64,000 nucleotides of DNA from Aquimarina sp. TRL1 (GTDB lineage Bacteria > Bacteroidota > Bacteroidia > Flavobacteriales > Flavobacteriaceae), in NCBI RefSeq assembly GCF_013365535.1, contig NZ_CP053590.1, forward strand, positions 474,001-538,000, written 5' to 3'. Each line of letters starts with the position of its first letter. The first letter of the stretch is position 1. This document shows, piece by piece, positions 1 to 7,805 of this stretch. Position numbers and translations under genes: made by a program. A model generated the notes under the pieces. It did not search any database. It worked only from the letters and a program-made list of their open reading frames with translations, and was not told where the DNA came from.

Positions 1-455
1 GTCTTTCCTTTATTATCTTCTATTTGTTTTACTCTTAATAATTTTTGCAAGATCAAATCAGTTAAAGAGCTTACTCGCATATCCCTCCAGGCTTCTCCAT
101 AATCATGATTTTTATTCATCATCAGTTCTTTAGTGATCCCTACATGCTTATCATATAACTTTTCTGCTTCGCCTGGTGATAAATCTGGTTGGTCTGCTAT
201 TCCTTTTTCTACCTGCACCAATGCCATCACACTATAGTTGATAATTCCGATAAATTCAGAAATTTCTCCTTCATCTACTTTTCTTACAGCATTCTCCTGT
301 AGACTTCTGATGCGCTGTGCCTTGATAAAAATCTGATCTGTCAATGAAGGTAATCGCAGGATTCTCCATGCACTTCCGTAATCTTTCATCTTTTTTACAA
401 ACAAATCTCGACATTGATGTATAATCTTGTCGTATTGTATAGATGTATCTTGCAT
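1..455 (-). CDS. DUF1599 domain protein (partial, C-terminus beyond window)
   Basis: Reading leftward from an ATG at 455 the frame stays open to the window edge, giving about 151 residues beginning MQDTSIQYDKIIHQCRDLF. It contains two copies of a DYGxAWR motif (DYGSAWR near residue 25, DYGEAWR near residue 125), the hallmark of the DUF1599 (nucleotide-modification-associated domain 1) family, in which the unit is duplicated. Its biochemical role is not established. It is divergent from folP, with about 100 bp between the starts. I recall DUF1599 genes next to folP in other Bacteroidota, which supports the call. The C-terminal end is missing only because the window stops. Confidence 0.85.
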   Translation of the reverse strand, partial: MQDTSIQYDKIIHQCRDLFVKKMKDYGSAWRILRLPSLTDQIFIKAQRIRSLQENAVRKVDEGEISEFIGIINYSVMALVQVEKGIADQPDLSPGEAEKLYDKHVGITKELMMNKNHDYGEAWRDMRVSSLTDLILQKLLRVKQIEDNKGK

Positions 456-559
456 AAAACTATTGAATTTTGTGTAAATTTCGCGCTATTATAGCAATTA
501 AAAAAATCATCATACAAGTTTAATTAATTCTATCGGATTCAAACGCATAACAAGTAACC

Positions 560-1390
560 ATGACTATCAACTGCAAAGGCACACTTATCGATCTTTCTTC
601 TCCAAAAGTAATGGGAATCTTAAACCTCACTCCTGATTCTTTCTATGACGGAGGATTTTATAAAAATGAAACACTGATTCTTAAACAAGTAGAAAAATTA
701 TTAAACGAAGGAGCTAGTTTTATTGATCTTGGCGCATATTCTTCCAGACCAGATGCTACTCATATATCGATTGAAGAAGAGAAAAAAAGAATACTTCCTA
801 TTATCGCATTACTGCTCAAAAAATTTCCTGAAGTACTGTTGTCTATCGATACTTTTAGAAGTGAAATTGCTCGACTAAGTATTGAAGCCGGAGCAGCGAT
901 TATTAATGATATCTCAGCTGGAAACCTGGATAATCAAATGTTAAAAACAATAGGAAACCTTCAGGTTCCATATATTATGATGCATATGAAAGGAACTCCT
1001 CAGACTATGAAGTCTTTGAATCAATATAATGACATGATCAAGGAAATTCAGTTTTATTTTTCAGAACGGGTTGCTGCTGCCAGAAAAGAAGGTATTCATG
1101 ATCTTATTATTGATCCCGGGTTTGGATTCGCTAAGAACCCACATCAAAACTTCTCTCTACTCAATCAATTAGAGTTATTACACACACAAGGATTACCTAT
1201 TCTCGCAGGGGTTTCCAGAAAATCAATGATCTACAAAACACTGAACATATCTCCCAGCGAAGCATTAAACGGAACAACATGTTTGCATACGATCTCCTTA
1301 TTAAAAGGAGCATCCATTCTGAGGGTACATGATGTAAAAGAAGCTATGGAATGTATTGCCCTGACAAATATGCTCCAGCAAAAAGATTAA
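560..1390 (+). CDS. folP: Dihydropteroate synthase
   Basis: This enzyme condenses 6-hydroxymethyl-dihydropterin pyrophosphate with p-aminobenzoate to form dihydropteroate in cytoplasmic folate synthesis, and is the sulfonamide target. The 276-residue protein has the family signatures in order: MGILNLTPDSFYDGG (about 18-32), the GASFIDLGAYSSRP pterin loop, SIDTF, INDISAG, MHMKGTPQTM, DPGFGFAK and GVSRKS near the C-terminus. Length and TIM-barrel motif spacing are normal. The ATG at 560 puts the first motif at the expected distance. It is divergent from the DUF1599 gene; downstream the accessory RiPP island separates it from cdaA. Confidence 0.97.
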   Translation: MTINCKGTLIDLSSPKVMGILNLTPDSFYDGGFYKNETLILKQVEKLLNEGASFIDLGAYSSRPDATHISIEEEKKRILPIIALLLKKFPEVLLSIDTFRSEIARLSIEAGAAIINDISAGNLDNQMLKTIGNLQVPYIMMHMKGTPQTMKSLNQYNDMIKEIQFYFSERVAAARKEGIHDLIIDPGFGFAKNPHQNFSLLNQLELLHTQGLPILAGVSRKSMIYKTLNISPSEALNGTTCLHTISLLKGASILRVHDVKEAMECIALTNMLQQKD

Positions 1391-1763
1391 TACGTTACTA
1401 ATCAACTGAATACGATTCTTTCATAAATCAATACTACTATATAGATACCTATCTTTATGGCAGGTCGTCTCATGTCCTGAAACAATATACGGTCTAAGAA
1501 AGTGTTTTACAATTTCTACAATTGAACGTATTTATGAAGCAACTCCTCTCATACAAGTACATGAGATATATTTCAGGAAATGAATATTAATTTCGAACTC
1601 TCTTTCTGAACATTTAAATCTTGACTCATTGAGCAAAAAAATCAAAGAAACCGGGTAATATTCTTCTTATTCCCACACTGTATTGTTAGAACGATAAGCC
1701 TCGAAAAAGCATAATCAACTATCATCGTATTAAAATGTATGTTTACACAATACCTATACTCCA
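1391..1763 (+). other. Intergenic region, no gene seen
   Basis: This 373-bp AT-rich gap lies between folP and the membrane LuxR gene. I find no convincing reading frame, tRNA or terminator after folP, and no exact TAnnTTTG promoter element. It contains a short inverted repeat (CTCAT...ATGAG around 1546-1565) of unknown meaning. It marks the left border of the accessory island. Confidence 0.5.
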
Positions 1764-3326
1764 ATGAATGGATTGATCAGAACACTTATATCACTTCTTC
1801 TTTTATCTTTTATTTCAAGCTGCACAAAGACCAATAGTGATCTCACTGATATTAGTTTTTCATACTGCTCTTATTCAGATAATTCAAATCAATATACGAT
1901 CAAAACTATAGAGAAAATTCCTTTTCATATATCGGAGAAGGTAAATATTCATTTTTTTAAAGGGACAATATGGATAGCCTTAAAAATAACAAATCATAGC
2001 CCAAGCAGAAAAACGCTTATTATACATAATAATGACAGAATAAATCGGAATTACAAATTCTATAAACTCGACTCGACGATAAACCAATTGCATTCTTTAA
2101 ACACTATCAAAGACATCCAATATAACGACGATCGTTTTTTTAATTTTTCGAAACCCAATTTCAGGATTGTTCTGGAACCTCATGAGCAAGGAACTTACTA
2201 TATACAAACCAGCAATAATGGAAAAGTAGTTCGGGCAACTCCTTACATAACATCCCTACAGGAATTTATCAAGATTATATATTGGGATACTATTGAAAAT
2301 ATTTTCTTCTATGGGATGATGTTCATTATCTTTTGTATTACTATTTTTTACTGGATTATATTGAAAAAAAAGCTCTATTTATTCTATACTTTATACATTC
2401 TATTCACCTGTTTTCTTTATATAGGTTTTGACGGTTATTTATACGGTCATGACCTTCCCATCATTATAGTTGAGCATTTAATTTTTGTTTTTTACAAGTG
2501 TAGTATTTTTTTTCTCATCATATTTAGTGCCCATTTTTTAGGAATCAAAAAAACATATCCGCAGTTTTATTTATATCTAAAATGCTATACTGTAATCGTG
2601 ATAACAGGATTGTTAATCTATCAATTACTTTTTTGCTCTACTCAAATAGGAAAAATACATATCGTTGAATATGGATTTGGGGTGGGGTGGTTATTACTAC
2701 TATTATCAATGATTATTAAAACTGCACAGAAACAAAAGCAAGAAACAATACAATATGTATTAGCCATGTCATTTGCCTTATTTTTTGTTAGTATCGGAAT
2801 CCTTAATATCTGCATCGTTTCCGATGTAACAGGCAATACTTTTTTTAAAATTGGAACCACCTTTGAGTTTATAATTTTCACCTATTCCACAGCACATATC
2901 TTGGGTAAGAAAAGCAACAAAATAAAGCAGTATATCCGACATCAAAGTATTTTGGAAAACTCCAATATCAAGCTACAATCAAAACTTTATCAGGTCAACA
3001 ACACCAAAATTAAAAAAACCGATTTTTTGAATATTTTTAAGTTACTCGAGTCTAATCTCACAAATGAAGGAGAATGGGCAAGTTTTAAACAAAAGTTTCA
3101 GGAATTAAACCCTCATTTTTTGTCTAATTTATATGAGAAGCATCCAGAATTATCCAAAAATGAAATCAGATTACTCACACTCGTAAAAATAGGGTTTACT
3201 CAAAAAGAGATTTCGAATATGTTGTTTATCACAGAGGGAAGTGTAAAAAAAGCAAAGCAACGGGTAAGAAAAAAAATTGCTATCAGTACTAATGTTACCC
3301 TATCAAACTATTTATCGATTTTTTAG
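1764..3326 (+). CDS. Membrane-anchored 7TM (7TMR-DISM) protein with LuxR-type HTH
   Basis: The 520-residue protein starts with a lipoprotein-like signal (SFISSC, Cys about 20). An extracellular region to about residue 165 resembles a 7TMR-DISM sensory domain. Hydrophobic helices follow from about 175 to 380, then a short coiled segment. A LuxR/GerE-like helix-turn-helix lies at about 460-515 (ELSKNEIRLLTLVKIGFTQ, followed by ISNMLFITEGSVKKAKQRVRKK). The architecture implies a one-component regulator that senses outside the cell and acts on DNA while membrane-bound; the ligand is unknown. It precedes the precursor peptide gene on the same strand, so it is the natural candidate regulator of the RiPP island. 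That role is inferred from position only. Confidence 0.85.
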   Translation: MNGLIRTLISLLLLSFISSCTKTNSDLTDISFSYCSYSDNSNQYTIKTIEKIPFHISEKVNIHFFKGTIWIALKITNHSPSRKTLIIHNNDRINRNYKFYKLDSTINQLHSLNTIKDIQYNDDRFFNFSKPNFRIVLEPHEQGTYYIQTSNNGKVVRATPYITSLQEFIKIIYWDTIENIFFYGMMFIIFCITIFYWIILKKKLYLFYTLYILFTCFLYIGFDGYLYGHDLPIIIVEHLIFVFYKCSIFFLIIFSAHFLGIKKTYPQFYLYLKCYTVIVITGLLIYQLLFCSTQIGKIHIVEYGFGVGWLLLLLSMIIKTAQKQKQETIQYVLAMSFALFFVSIGILNICIVSDVTGNTFFKIGTTFEFIIFTYSTAHILGKKSNKIKQYIRHQSILENSNIKLQSKLYQVNNTKIKKTDFLNIFKLLESNLTNEGEWASFKQKFQELNPHFLSNLYEKHPELSKNEIRLLTLVKIGFTQKEISNMLFITEGSVKKAKQRVRKKIAISTNVTLSNYLSIF

Positions 3327-3375
3327 CATTCTATCATCACTCCTCCTAAAAAAACCTCTTATTTTTAAAGTATTA

Positions 3376-3404
3376 CCCCTATTGTCCCCTCTTTTGTCTC
3401 CCCT
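3376..3404 (+). repeat. Triple CCCCT-box cluster upstream of gwsA
   Basis: Three CCCCT boxes (3376-3380, 3386-3390, 3400-3404) stand out in otherwise AT-rich DNA. The last two belong to a longer imperfect direct repeat, TTGTCCCCT and TTGTCTCCCCT. They lie about 30-60 bp upstream of a -7-like element and 150-180 bp before the gwsA start. They could be operator sites for the adjacent LuxR-type regulator. Low-complexity pyrimidine sequence is the alternative. Confidence 0.3.
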
Positions 3405-3434
3405 GTAAAAAGCATATTTACTCTGCTTTCTTTA

Positions 3435-3442
3435 TAATTTTG
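3435..3442 (+). promoter_or_regulatory. Candidate -7 element for gwsA
   Basis: TAATTTTG matches the Bacteroidota -7 consensus TAnnTTTG exactly. It implies a leader of about 105 nt for the precursor peptide gene. No TTG lies at the usual -33 spacing, so an activator may be required, or the match may be chance. Confidence 0.35.
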
Positions 3443-3555
3443 ATCTCACTGGAATTCTAGTAAAAATATTATCAAACAAAAAACTGATAATCTATTGAGG
3501 CAGCCGAAAATCATATAGAGTAGGCATCACCATTTTTTTTATAATCAAACAATTC

Positions 3556-3804
3556 ATGAAAAAATTAGATTCGTTTACATCAAAAAAACTCGTCTTAGAT
3601 ATGAATAATATCCAGGGAGGATTATCTCCTGCAGCAGCAGCTAGACGTAATATCAGACATTGGATATCTAGAACGGATGTGGGGCATGGACCATCAAATG
3701 ACTGGCCCGGACACGGGAACCTTGGATGGCTTTCCGGAACCCCTGCTAATCAAGCTCTTCCCGACAATGATCCCTTTGGAAACATATCGTTGGATACTAA
3801 TTAA
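3556..3804 (+). CDS. gwsA: Grasp-with-SPASM RiPP precursor peptide
   Basis: This 82-residue peptide has a two-part structure. The leader MKKLDSFTSKKLVLDMNNIQGG is lysine-rich and ends in a Gly-Gly site (21-22), typical of Bacteroidota precursors cleaved by C39-type peptidases. The core (23-82) is rich in Gly, Asn, Asp, Pro, Trp and His, with HWISRTD at 35-41 and NDWPGHG at 48-54. The core contains five Asp (41, 49, 70, 72, 80) and eight Ser/Thr but no Lys and no Glu. It is followed by a strong hairpin and then the ATP-grasp and SPASM genes, so assignment as the modified peptide rests on leader form and context. I do not recognise the core sequence. Confidence 0.85.
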   Translation: MKKLDSFTSKKLVLDMNNIQGGLSPAAAARRNIRHWISRTDVGHGPSNDWPGHGNLGWLSGTPANQALPDNDPFGNISLDTN

Positions 3805-3810
3805 GAAAAA

Positions 3811-3841
3811 GCCTTCCCTGATTTCTTTGATCAGGGAAGGC
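3811..3841 (+). terminator. Perfect 12-bp hairpin between gwsA and gwsG
   Basis: GCCTTCCCTGAT (3811-3822) pairs perfectly with ATCAGGGAAGGC (3830-3841) across a 7-nt loop. It begins 6 nt after the gwsA stop and is followed by CTCTAAAATA rather than a T-run. It therefore looks like a leaky terminator or a 3' stabiliser for the precursor message, allowing more precursor than enzyme to be made. Confidence 0.75.
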
Positions 3842-3861
3842 CTCTAAAATATAGATAACCG

Positions 3862-4905
3862 ATGAAAATAGGAATATTACTAAGTCAACAAGGAGATCCC
3901 TGCGGTCATGAAATATATCAATGGATCATATCTTTTGGGCATACCCCTGTAGCTATCTATGAAAAAGAAATATTAGAAAATGAAGCGCTTTTCCTTCATA
4001 TATCGACTACTTCATTTGAGTTTCAGATTACAGATCTCCATGGAAATACATTTGATTTTACTGAAATAGATTTCTTTTTTCAAAGGACCTGGTCCTCTGA
4101 AAGAATAAAAACAACCAACAATGTGATAATTTCTGAAGAAGACAGTTTTAAATCTATAGAAATAACAGCTATCAGAGATTTTATTTTGAGATGGCTAAAG
4201 CAGCAAAAAAAACTCATAGGTTATAGTAGTCATCTTTCCAAAAACAAGCTAAGTCAGTTGTTAGTTGCCAGAAATTCAGGGTTTAAAATACCTCAAACTA
4301 TCATAACCAAAAAAAAGAAAGACCTTCTATCTATATTTAAGAAAAAACAAATTGTTACCAAATCTATCCAAACAGAGTATATCAGTAAAGAGTCAGATGG
4401 GTATCGCACCAATTATTCAACAATTATAGATATTAACGATCTACCTGAGGAGTTTTTCCCTGCACTTTTTCAATCCAAAATAGAAAAAATATTAGAGTTA
4501 AGAATTTTTTATTTTTTGGGGGAATTTTATAGTGTAGCGATGAAACCAAATCGTAATGAGAAAGAAGTAGATATTCGCAAACTTTTGGCTAGCGACAGAA
4601 CTATCAATTACCCTTATCAGCTCCCCAAAAAAATCGAAGGCTGCATAACTCTTTTAATGAAAACATTGGAGTTAGACATGGGATCATTAGATGTCATTCT
4701 TGATGTCGATCAAAATTATGTATTTCTAGAAGTTAATCCCCATGGACAAATAAGCATGGTTTCACAAGGTTATGGATACCCGCAGGTAGCAGAAAATATC
4801 GCAACGGCATTAACAAATAAAAACGGGCATTTCCAAAATGAAAAAATCAACAGTAATCATCGCACAAAACACGTCCGAACCCTTCAAAAAAATAAGAGTT
4901 TATGA
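3862..4905 (+). CDS. gwsG: Grasp-with-SPASM system ATP-grasp peptide maturase
   Basis: This 347-residue ATP-grasp ligase belongs to the graspetide/microviridin-type group, which activates side-chain carboxylates with ATP and joins them to Ser/Thr hydroxyls or Lys amines. Visible marks are an N-terminal pre-ATP-grasp region with FFFQRTW (about 73-79), central Lys-rich ATP-binding strands (IVTKSIQTEYI), ELRIFYFLGEFYSVAMKP, and the metal/ATP site LDMGSLDVILD...FLEVNPHGQISM near 275-310. The ATG at 3862 gives a normal start (MKIGILLSQQGDPCGHEI). After NIATAL the protein carries an extra tail of roughly 25 basic residues that overlaps a second reading frame. It lies 57 bp after gwsA and 75 bp before gwsS, consistent with one operon. 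Confidence 0.88.
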   Translation: MKIGILLSQQGDPCGHEIYQWIISFGHTPVAIYEKEILENEALFLHISTTSFEFQITDLHGNTFDFTEIDFFFQRTWSSERIKTTNNVIISEEDSFKSIEITAIRDFILRWLKQQKKLIGYSSHLSKNKLSQLLVARNSGFKIPQTIITKKKKDLLSIFKKKQIVTKSIQTEYISKESDGYRTNYSTIIDINDLPEEFFPALFQSKIEKILELRIFYFLGEFYSVAMKPNRNEKEVDIRKLLASDRTINYPYQLPKKIEGCITLLMKTLELDMGSLDVILDVDQNYVFLEVNPHGQISMVSQGYGYPQVAENIATALTNKNGHFQNEKINSNHRTKHVRTLQKNKSL

Positions 4906-4987
4906 CAGAAGAATTTATCATAAGGGACTAAAAACATCCGCTTTTAGCTCTTCCAGATTTTATAAAAACATATCGCAATATGGTTAG
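4838..4987 (+). CDS. Small overlapping ORF (49 aa), unknown
   Basis: An ATG at 4838, inside the 3' end of gwsG but in another frame, opens a 49-codon frame (starts MKKSTVIIAQNTSEPF, ends SRFYKNISQYG). It bridges the gwsG-gwsS gap and stops 8 nt inside gwsS. The product is basic and Ser/Tyr-rich, without a Gly-Gly leader or signal peptide. It could be a translational-coupling leader, a small product, or chance; no family is recognised. Confidence 0.25.
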   Translation: MKKSTVIIAQNTSEPFKKIRVYDRRIYHKGLKTSAFSSSRFYKNISQYG

Positions 4988-6008
4988 TCAATGTACTCGA
5001 TTTGCAATTACCGAAGGGTTCAGCAGAGAAATACTTATTAATTACGAAAAGGAAATTCAAGCCACTCCAAAAGGTTTTAGTAAATACCTCATAAACAAAG
5101 AGAAAGGAAACAAAGAATATGATAAATTCATAAGTGACAATGCTTTATATTCAATTCACCCAAAAGCAAATGGATATGTATGGAATTCATTCAGTTTTAT
5201 TACAAATCTTATCATTGATATTTCAGTTAATACCATAGATACTCCCATATCCCCAATACTAAACGAATTATTAGTTGAAGCAATTGAAATACGATATCTG
5301 ATAAGAAGTCAAAAAAAACTGGAACAGTATCTAACTAAAATTTCTGGAGTCAGTTTAAGAACCATTCATATTGTCATTAAGGATATGGAAGTTGATGAAA
5401 AATACCTAAGTCGGCTATTCTCGCACCCACTGATTAAAAACATTGCATTACCAATAAGTTTTAAAAAATCTTTAACCTTAGACGTAATACATAAAGATAT
5501 GAGCCAAGGCATCAGTTTTTATGATCCAGAAGAAAAAAGTCTGATTAATCTACATATCACTCCTAGCTACGAATTAGTATCAGAATCTAAAGAATACCAT
5601 ACTTATTTTAATCGCAAATTATACATCAGCAGTTCATGTCAGGTAAAAAATGCTCCAGAGAGTACCGAAGAATTTGCTGATATTCGATTGATTGACTGTA
5701 AAGAATTAAAAACTATAGTACAAAGCATTGCTTTTCAAAAATACTGGAGGGTTACCAAAGATAACTGTGATGTATGCAGTGACTGTGAGTTTAGGAATAT
5801 TTGTGTAGATCGCAGAATTCCCAAACAAAGAGAAGAACGATGGTATCATGAGAAAGAATGCAACTACAATCCATATATCAATAAATGGAAAGGAGAAACT
5901 GGATATGTATCTTTGCAGACAACAGGAATTATCAGTTCTGCCAAAACATTTCGTATTGATTCAGATAATGTAGCATATTTAAATCGAATACTCTGGGAAG
6001 AAATATAA
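4980..6008 (+). CDS. gwsS: Grasp-with-SPASM system SPASM-domain peptide maturase
   Basis: The 342-residue protein has a C-terminal SPASM-like Cys cluster, C263-x2-C266-x2-C269-x5-C275 (CDVCSDCEFRNIC), plus C294. It lacks the CxxxCxxC radical-SAM motif, which is the defining feature of the GwsS family: a SPASM protein paired with an ATP-grasp enzyme rather than a radical-SAM enzyme. The segment KLYISSSCQVKNAPES (213-228) matches the usual region before the SPASM cysteines. The N-terminus SQCTRFAITEGFSREIL resembles family N-termini, supporting the ATG at 4980; the frame is open only back to 4932. It probably binds precursor or assists GwsG; its exact chemistry is not established. Confidence 0.85.
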   Translation: MVSQCTRFAITEGFSREILINYEKEIQATPKGFSKYLINKEKGNKEYDKFISDNALYSIHPKANGYVWNSFSFITNLIIDISVNTIDTPISPILNELLVEAIEIRYLIRSQKKLEQYLTKISGVSLRTIHIVIKDMEVDEKYLSRLFSHPLIKNIALPISFKKSLTLDVIHKDMSQGISFYDPEEKSLINLHITPSYELVSESKEYHTYFNRKLYISSSCQVKNAPESTEEFADIRLIDCKELKTIVQSIAFQKYWRVTKDNCDVCSDCEFRNICVDRRIPKQREERWYHEKECNYNPYINKWKGETGYVSLQTTGIISSAKTFRIDSDNVAYLNRILWEEI

Positions 6009-6182
6009 CGGTTATCATACTATTATGGAAGCCCTCCTTACCTACCTCAACAAAAATAAAGAATACAGTTAAATCCCCCTAACCGACACTTTATACATTA
6101 TTATTTTGAACATCGTCTTTTATTAGAAGTTTTTGAAATCTAAGTTCCCTAATTTTTCTATTTTTACAAAAAAAGGGGTGCT

Positions 6183-6959
6183 TTGGATTTAATAAACCTT
6201 AGATTTTTAGATGTTTTAGACATTGTACTAGTTGCATTTCTGCTCTACTACGTATACAAACTCGTAAAGGGAACTGCTGCGATCAATATTTTTATAGGGA
6301 TTGTTATTATTTATCTGGTATGGAAATTAACGCAGTTCCTCGATATGGAAATGTTAAGTAGTGTACTAGGAGAGTTCATTGGTGTAGGAATGTTTGCTCT
6401 GATTGTTGTATTTCAGCAAGAGATCCGGAAATTCCTTTTGATGATCGGTTCTACAAATTTCGGTAGAAGGCGAAAGTTTTTAAAACAACTAAAGTTTGTA
6501 CGGGACAGCTCTGAGGAAATCGATACCGATGTTGCTTCAATTATTAAAGCCTGTAATAATATGGGAGTTTCCTATACCGGGGCGTTAATTATCCTCAAAA
6601 GAAACACTTCTCTTGATTTTGTAAAAAGCTCTGGTGATGCAATGGATATACAGGTAAACACTCCAATTATAGAAAGTATATTTTATAAAAACAGCACTCT
6701 ACACGATGGTGCTATGATCATTGAAGATAATAAAATAGTTGCCACACGAGTTATTTTGCCTGTTACAAATGAACGAGACATCCCTCTTCGTTTTGGTCTC
6801 AGACATCGGGCTGCCATTGGGGTGTCTGAAAAAACAGATGCACTGGCATTGGTAGTCAGTGAGGAAACCGGACGAATTTCTTATATTAAAAATGGAAATT
6901 TTGTAGCATTTAAAGACATGTCAGAATTATCAAAAAAAATAAAACAGGATCTTTCATAA
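6183..6959 (+). CDS. cdaA: Diadenylate cyclase CdaA
   Basis: This membrane enzyme makes cyclic di-AMP from two ATP. The 258-residue protein has N-terminal hydrophobic helices (about 10-45 and 58-78) and a DisA_N/DAC domain with the catalytic DGA (175-177, in TLHDGAMII) and RHR (208-210, in RHRAAIG). The start is a TTG at 6183 (reads MDLINLRFLDVLDIVLVA) preceded by AAAAAAAGGGGTGC, one of the few purine-rich ribosome sites here. No in-frame ATG precedes the first helix. In related genomes I expect it next to folP; here the RiPP island separates them. It is convergent with the LytTR gene. Confidence 0.95.
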   Translation: MDLINLRFLDVLDIVLVAFLLYYVYKLVKGTAAINIFIGIVIIYLVWKLTQFLDMEMLSSVLGEFIGVGMFALIVVFQQEIRKFLLMIGSTNFGRRRKFLKQLKFVRDSSEEIDTDVASIIKACNNMGVSYTGALIILKRNTSLDFVKSSGDAMDIQVNTPIIESIFYKNSTLHDGAMIIEDNKIVATRVILPVTNERDIPLRFGLRHRAAIGVSEKTDALALVVSEETGRISYIKNGNFVAFKDMSELSKKIKQDLS

Positions 6960-7054
6960 ATCTCTATTATATAAGTTTCCTCAAACTCATTTCCGAACGA
7001 ATTTGGTCAATAGTAGCCTGTTTTATTTTCTTTTAATCTTCAATAAACTGGGGT

Positions 7055-7732
7055 TTATTCTTTGATCCGTTTGAAAAATTCAGAGATATAGGTTTTTCCG
7101 ATAGATATCGCATGATCTTTAATTAAGATTCTATTTCCTTCCACTTTTTCTATTTTGTTAAAATTCACAATATAAGATCGATGTACCCGGACAAAACCAT
7201 CAGGCTTTAACTTTTCTTCCCAGTTATTCATACTATCCTGAATCAATATCTTTATTCCATCTCCCACAATAGATACATAATCTACTTCGGCCTTTATATA
7301 ATCGATATCTGTTTTTCGTATTTTATGAAATGTTTTATCTGCATACACAAAAATCTCCGGGTTTTCCTGAGATCGTTCTTCTGGCGCAATTGCTTTTTGT
7401 ATTCTGTGCACTGCTTTTAGAAAACGACTATACGAAAAAGGTTTTAGCAAATAATCTTCTACCGCTTCTTCAAAAGCATCTATGGCATAATCCCGATATG
7501 CTGTCGTAATAATCACTCTGGGTTTTTCATCCAGACTTTTTAGAAAGTCAAGTCCATTGATTTCTGGCAACTGCATATCTAAAAATAAAAAATCAGCTTC
7601 CTTCATTACTGACAACGGAAGATCTGTTGCTGATTCGTACACCCCGATACATTCTACATACGAAGTCCTCTCTATAAAATTAGTAAGCAACTGCTGTGCT
7701 GGCAATTCATCTTCTATTATAATACATTTCAT
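7055..7732 (-). CDS. LytTR family response regulator
   Basis: This 225-residue regulator has a receiver domain (about 1-120) with acidic residues CIIIEDE, the phospho-acceptor Asp in LFLDMQLPEINGLDFL, TTAY and LLKPF. A C-terminal LytTR DNA-binding domain (about 125-220) includes FHKIRKTDIDYIKAEVDYVSI, FVRVHRSYIVNFNKI and ISIGKTY. It would be phosphorylated by the kinase encoded just upstream and bind paired direct repeats. It is the third gene of the OMP-kinase-regulator unit, 73 bp after the kinase. Confidence 0.95.
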   Translation of the reverse strand: MKCIIIEDELPAQQLLTNFIERTSYVECIGVYESATDLPLSVMKEADFLFLDMQLPEINGLDFLKSLDEKPRVIITTAYRDYAIDAFEEAVEDYLLKPFSYSRFLKAVHRIQKAIAPEERSQENPEIFVYADKTFHKIRKTDIDYIKAEVDYVSIVGDGIKILIQDSMNNWEEKLKPDGFVRVHRSYIVNFNKIEKVEGNRILIKDHAISIGKTYISEFFKRIKE

Positions 7733-7805
7733 ATGTTCACACTGTTATAGCAATACGTATCTCAAATACGTCAAAAAAACTGCTTTTTATACAATCTTAA
7801 TCTTA

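Noticed and set aside
1540..1580. Small inverted repeats in the folP downstream gap
   Set aside because: Short, imperfect and without T-runs; not above chance in AT-rich DNA.
4932..4979. Possible frameshift splitting the gwsS N-terminus
   Set aside because: The N-terminus from ATG 4980 already resembles the family; the upstream frame does not add recognisable family sequence.
6025..6072. 15-codon frame after gwsS (MEALLTYLNKNKEYS)
   Set aside because: Too short and without context to support; could be chance or a relic.
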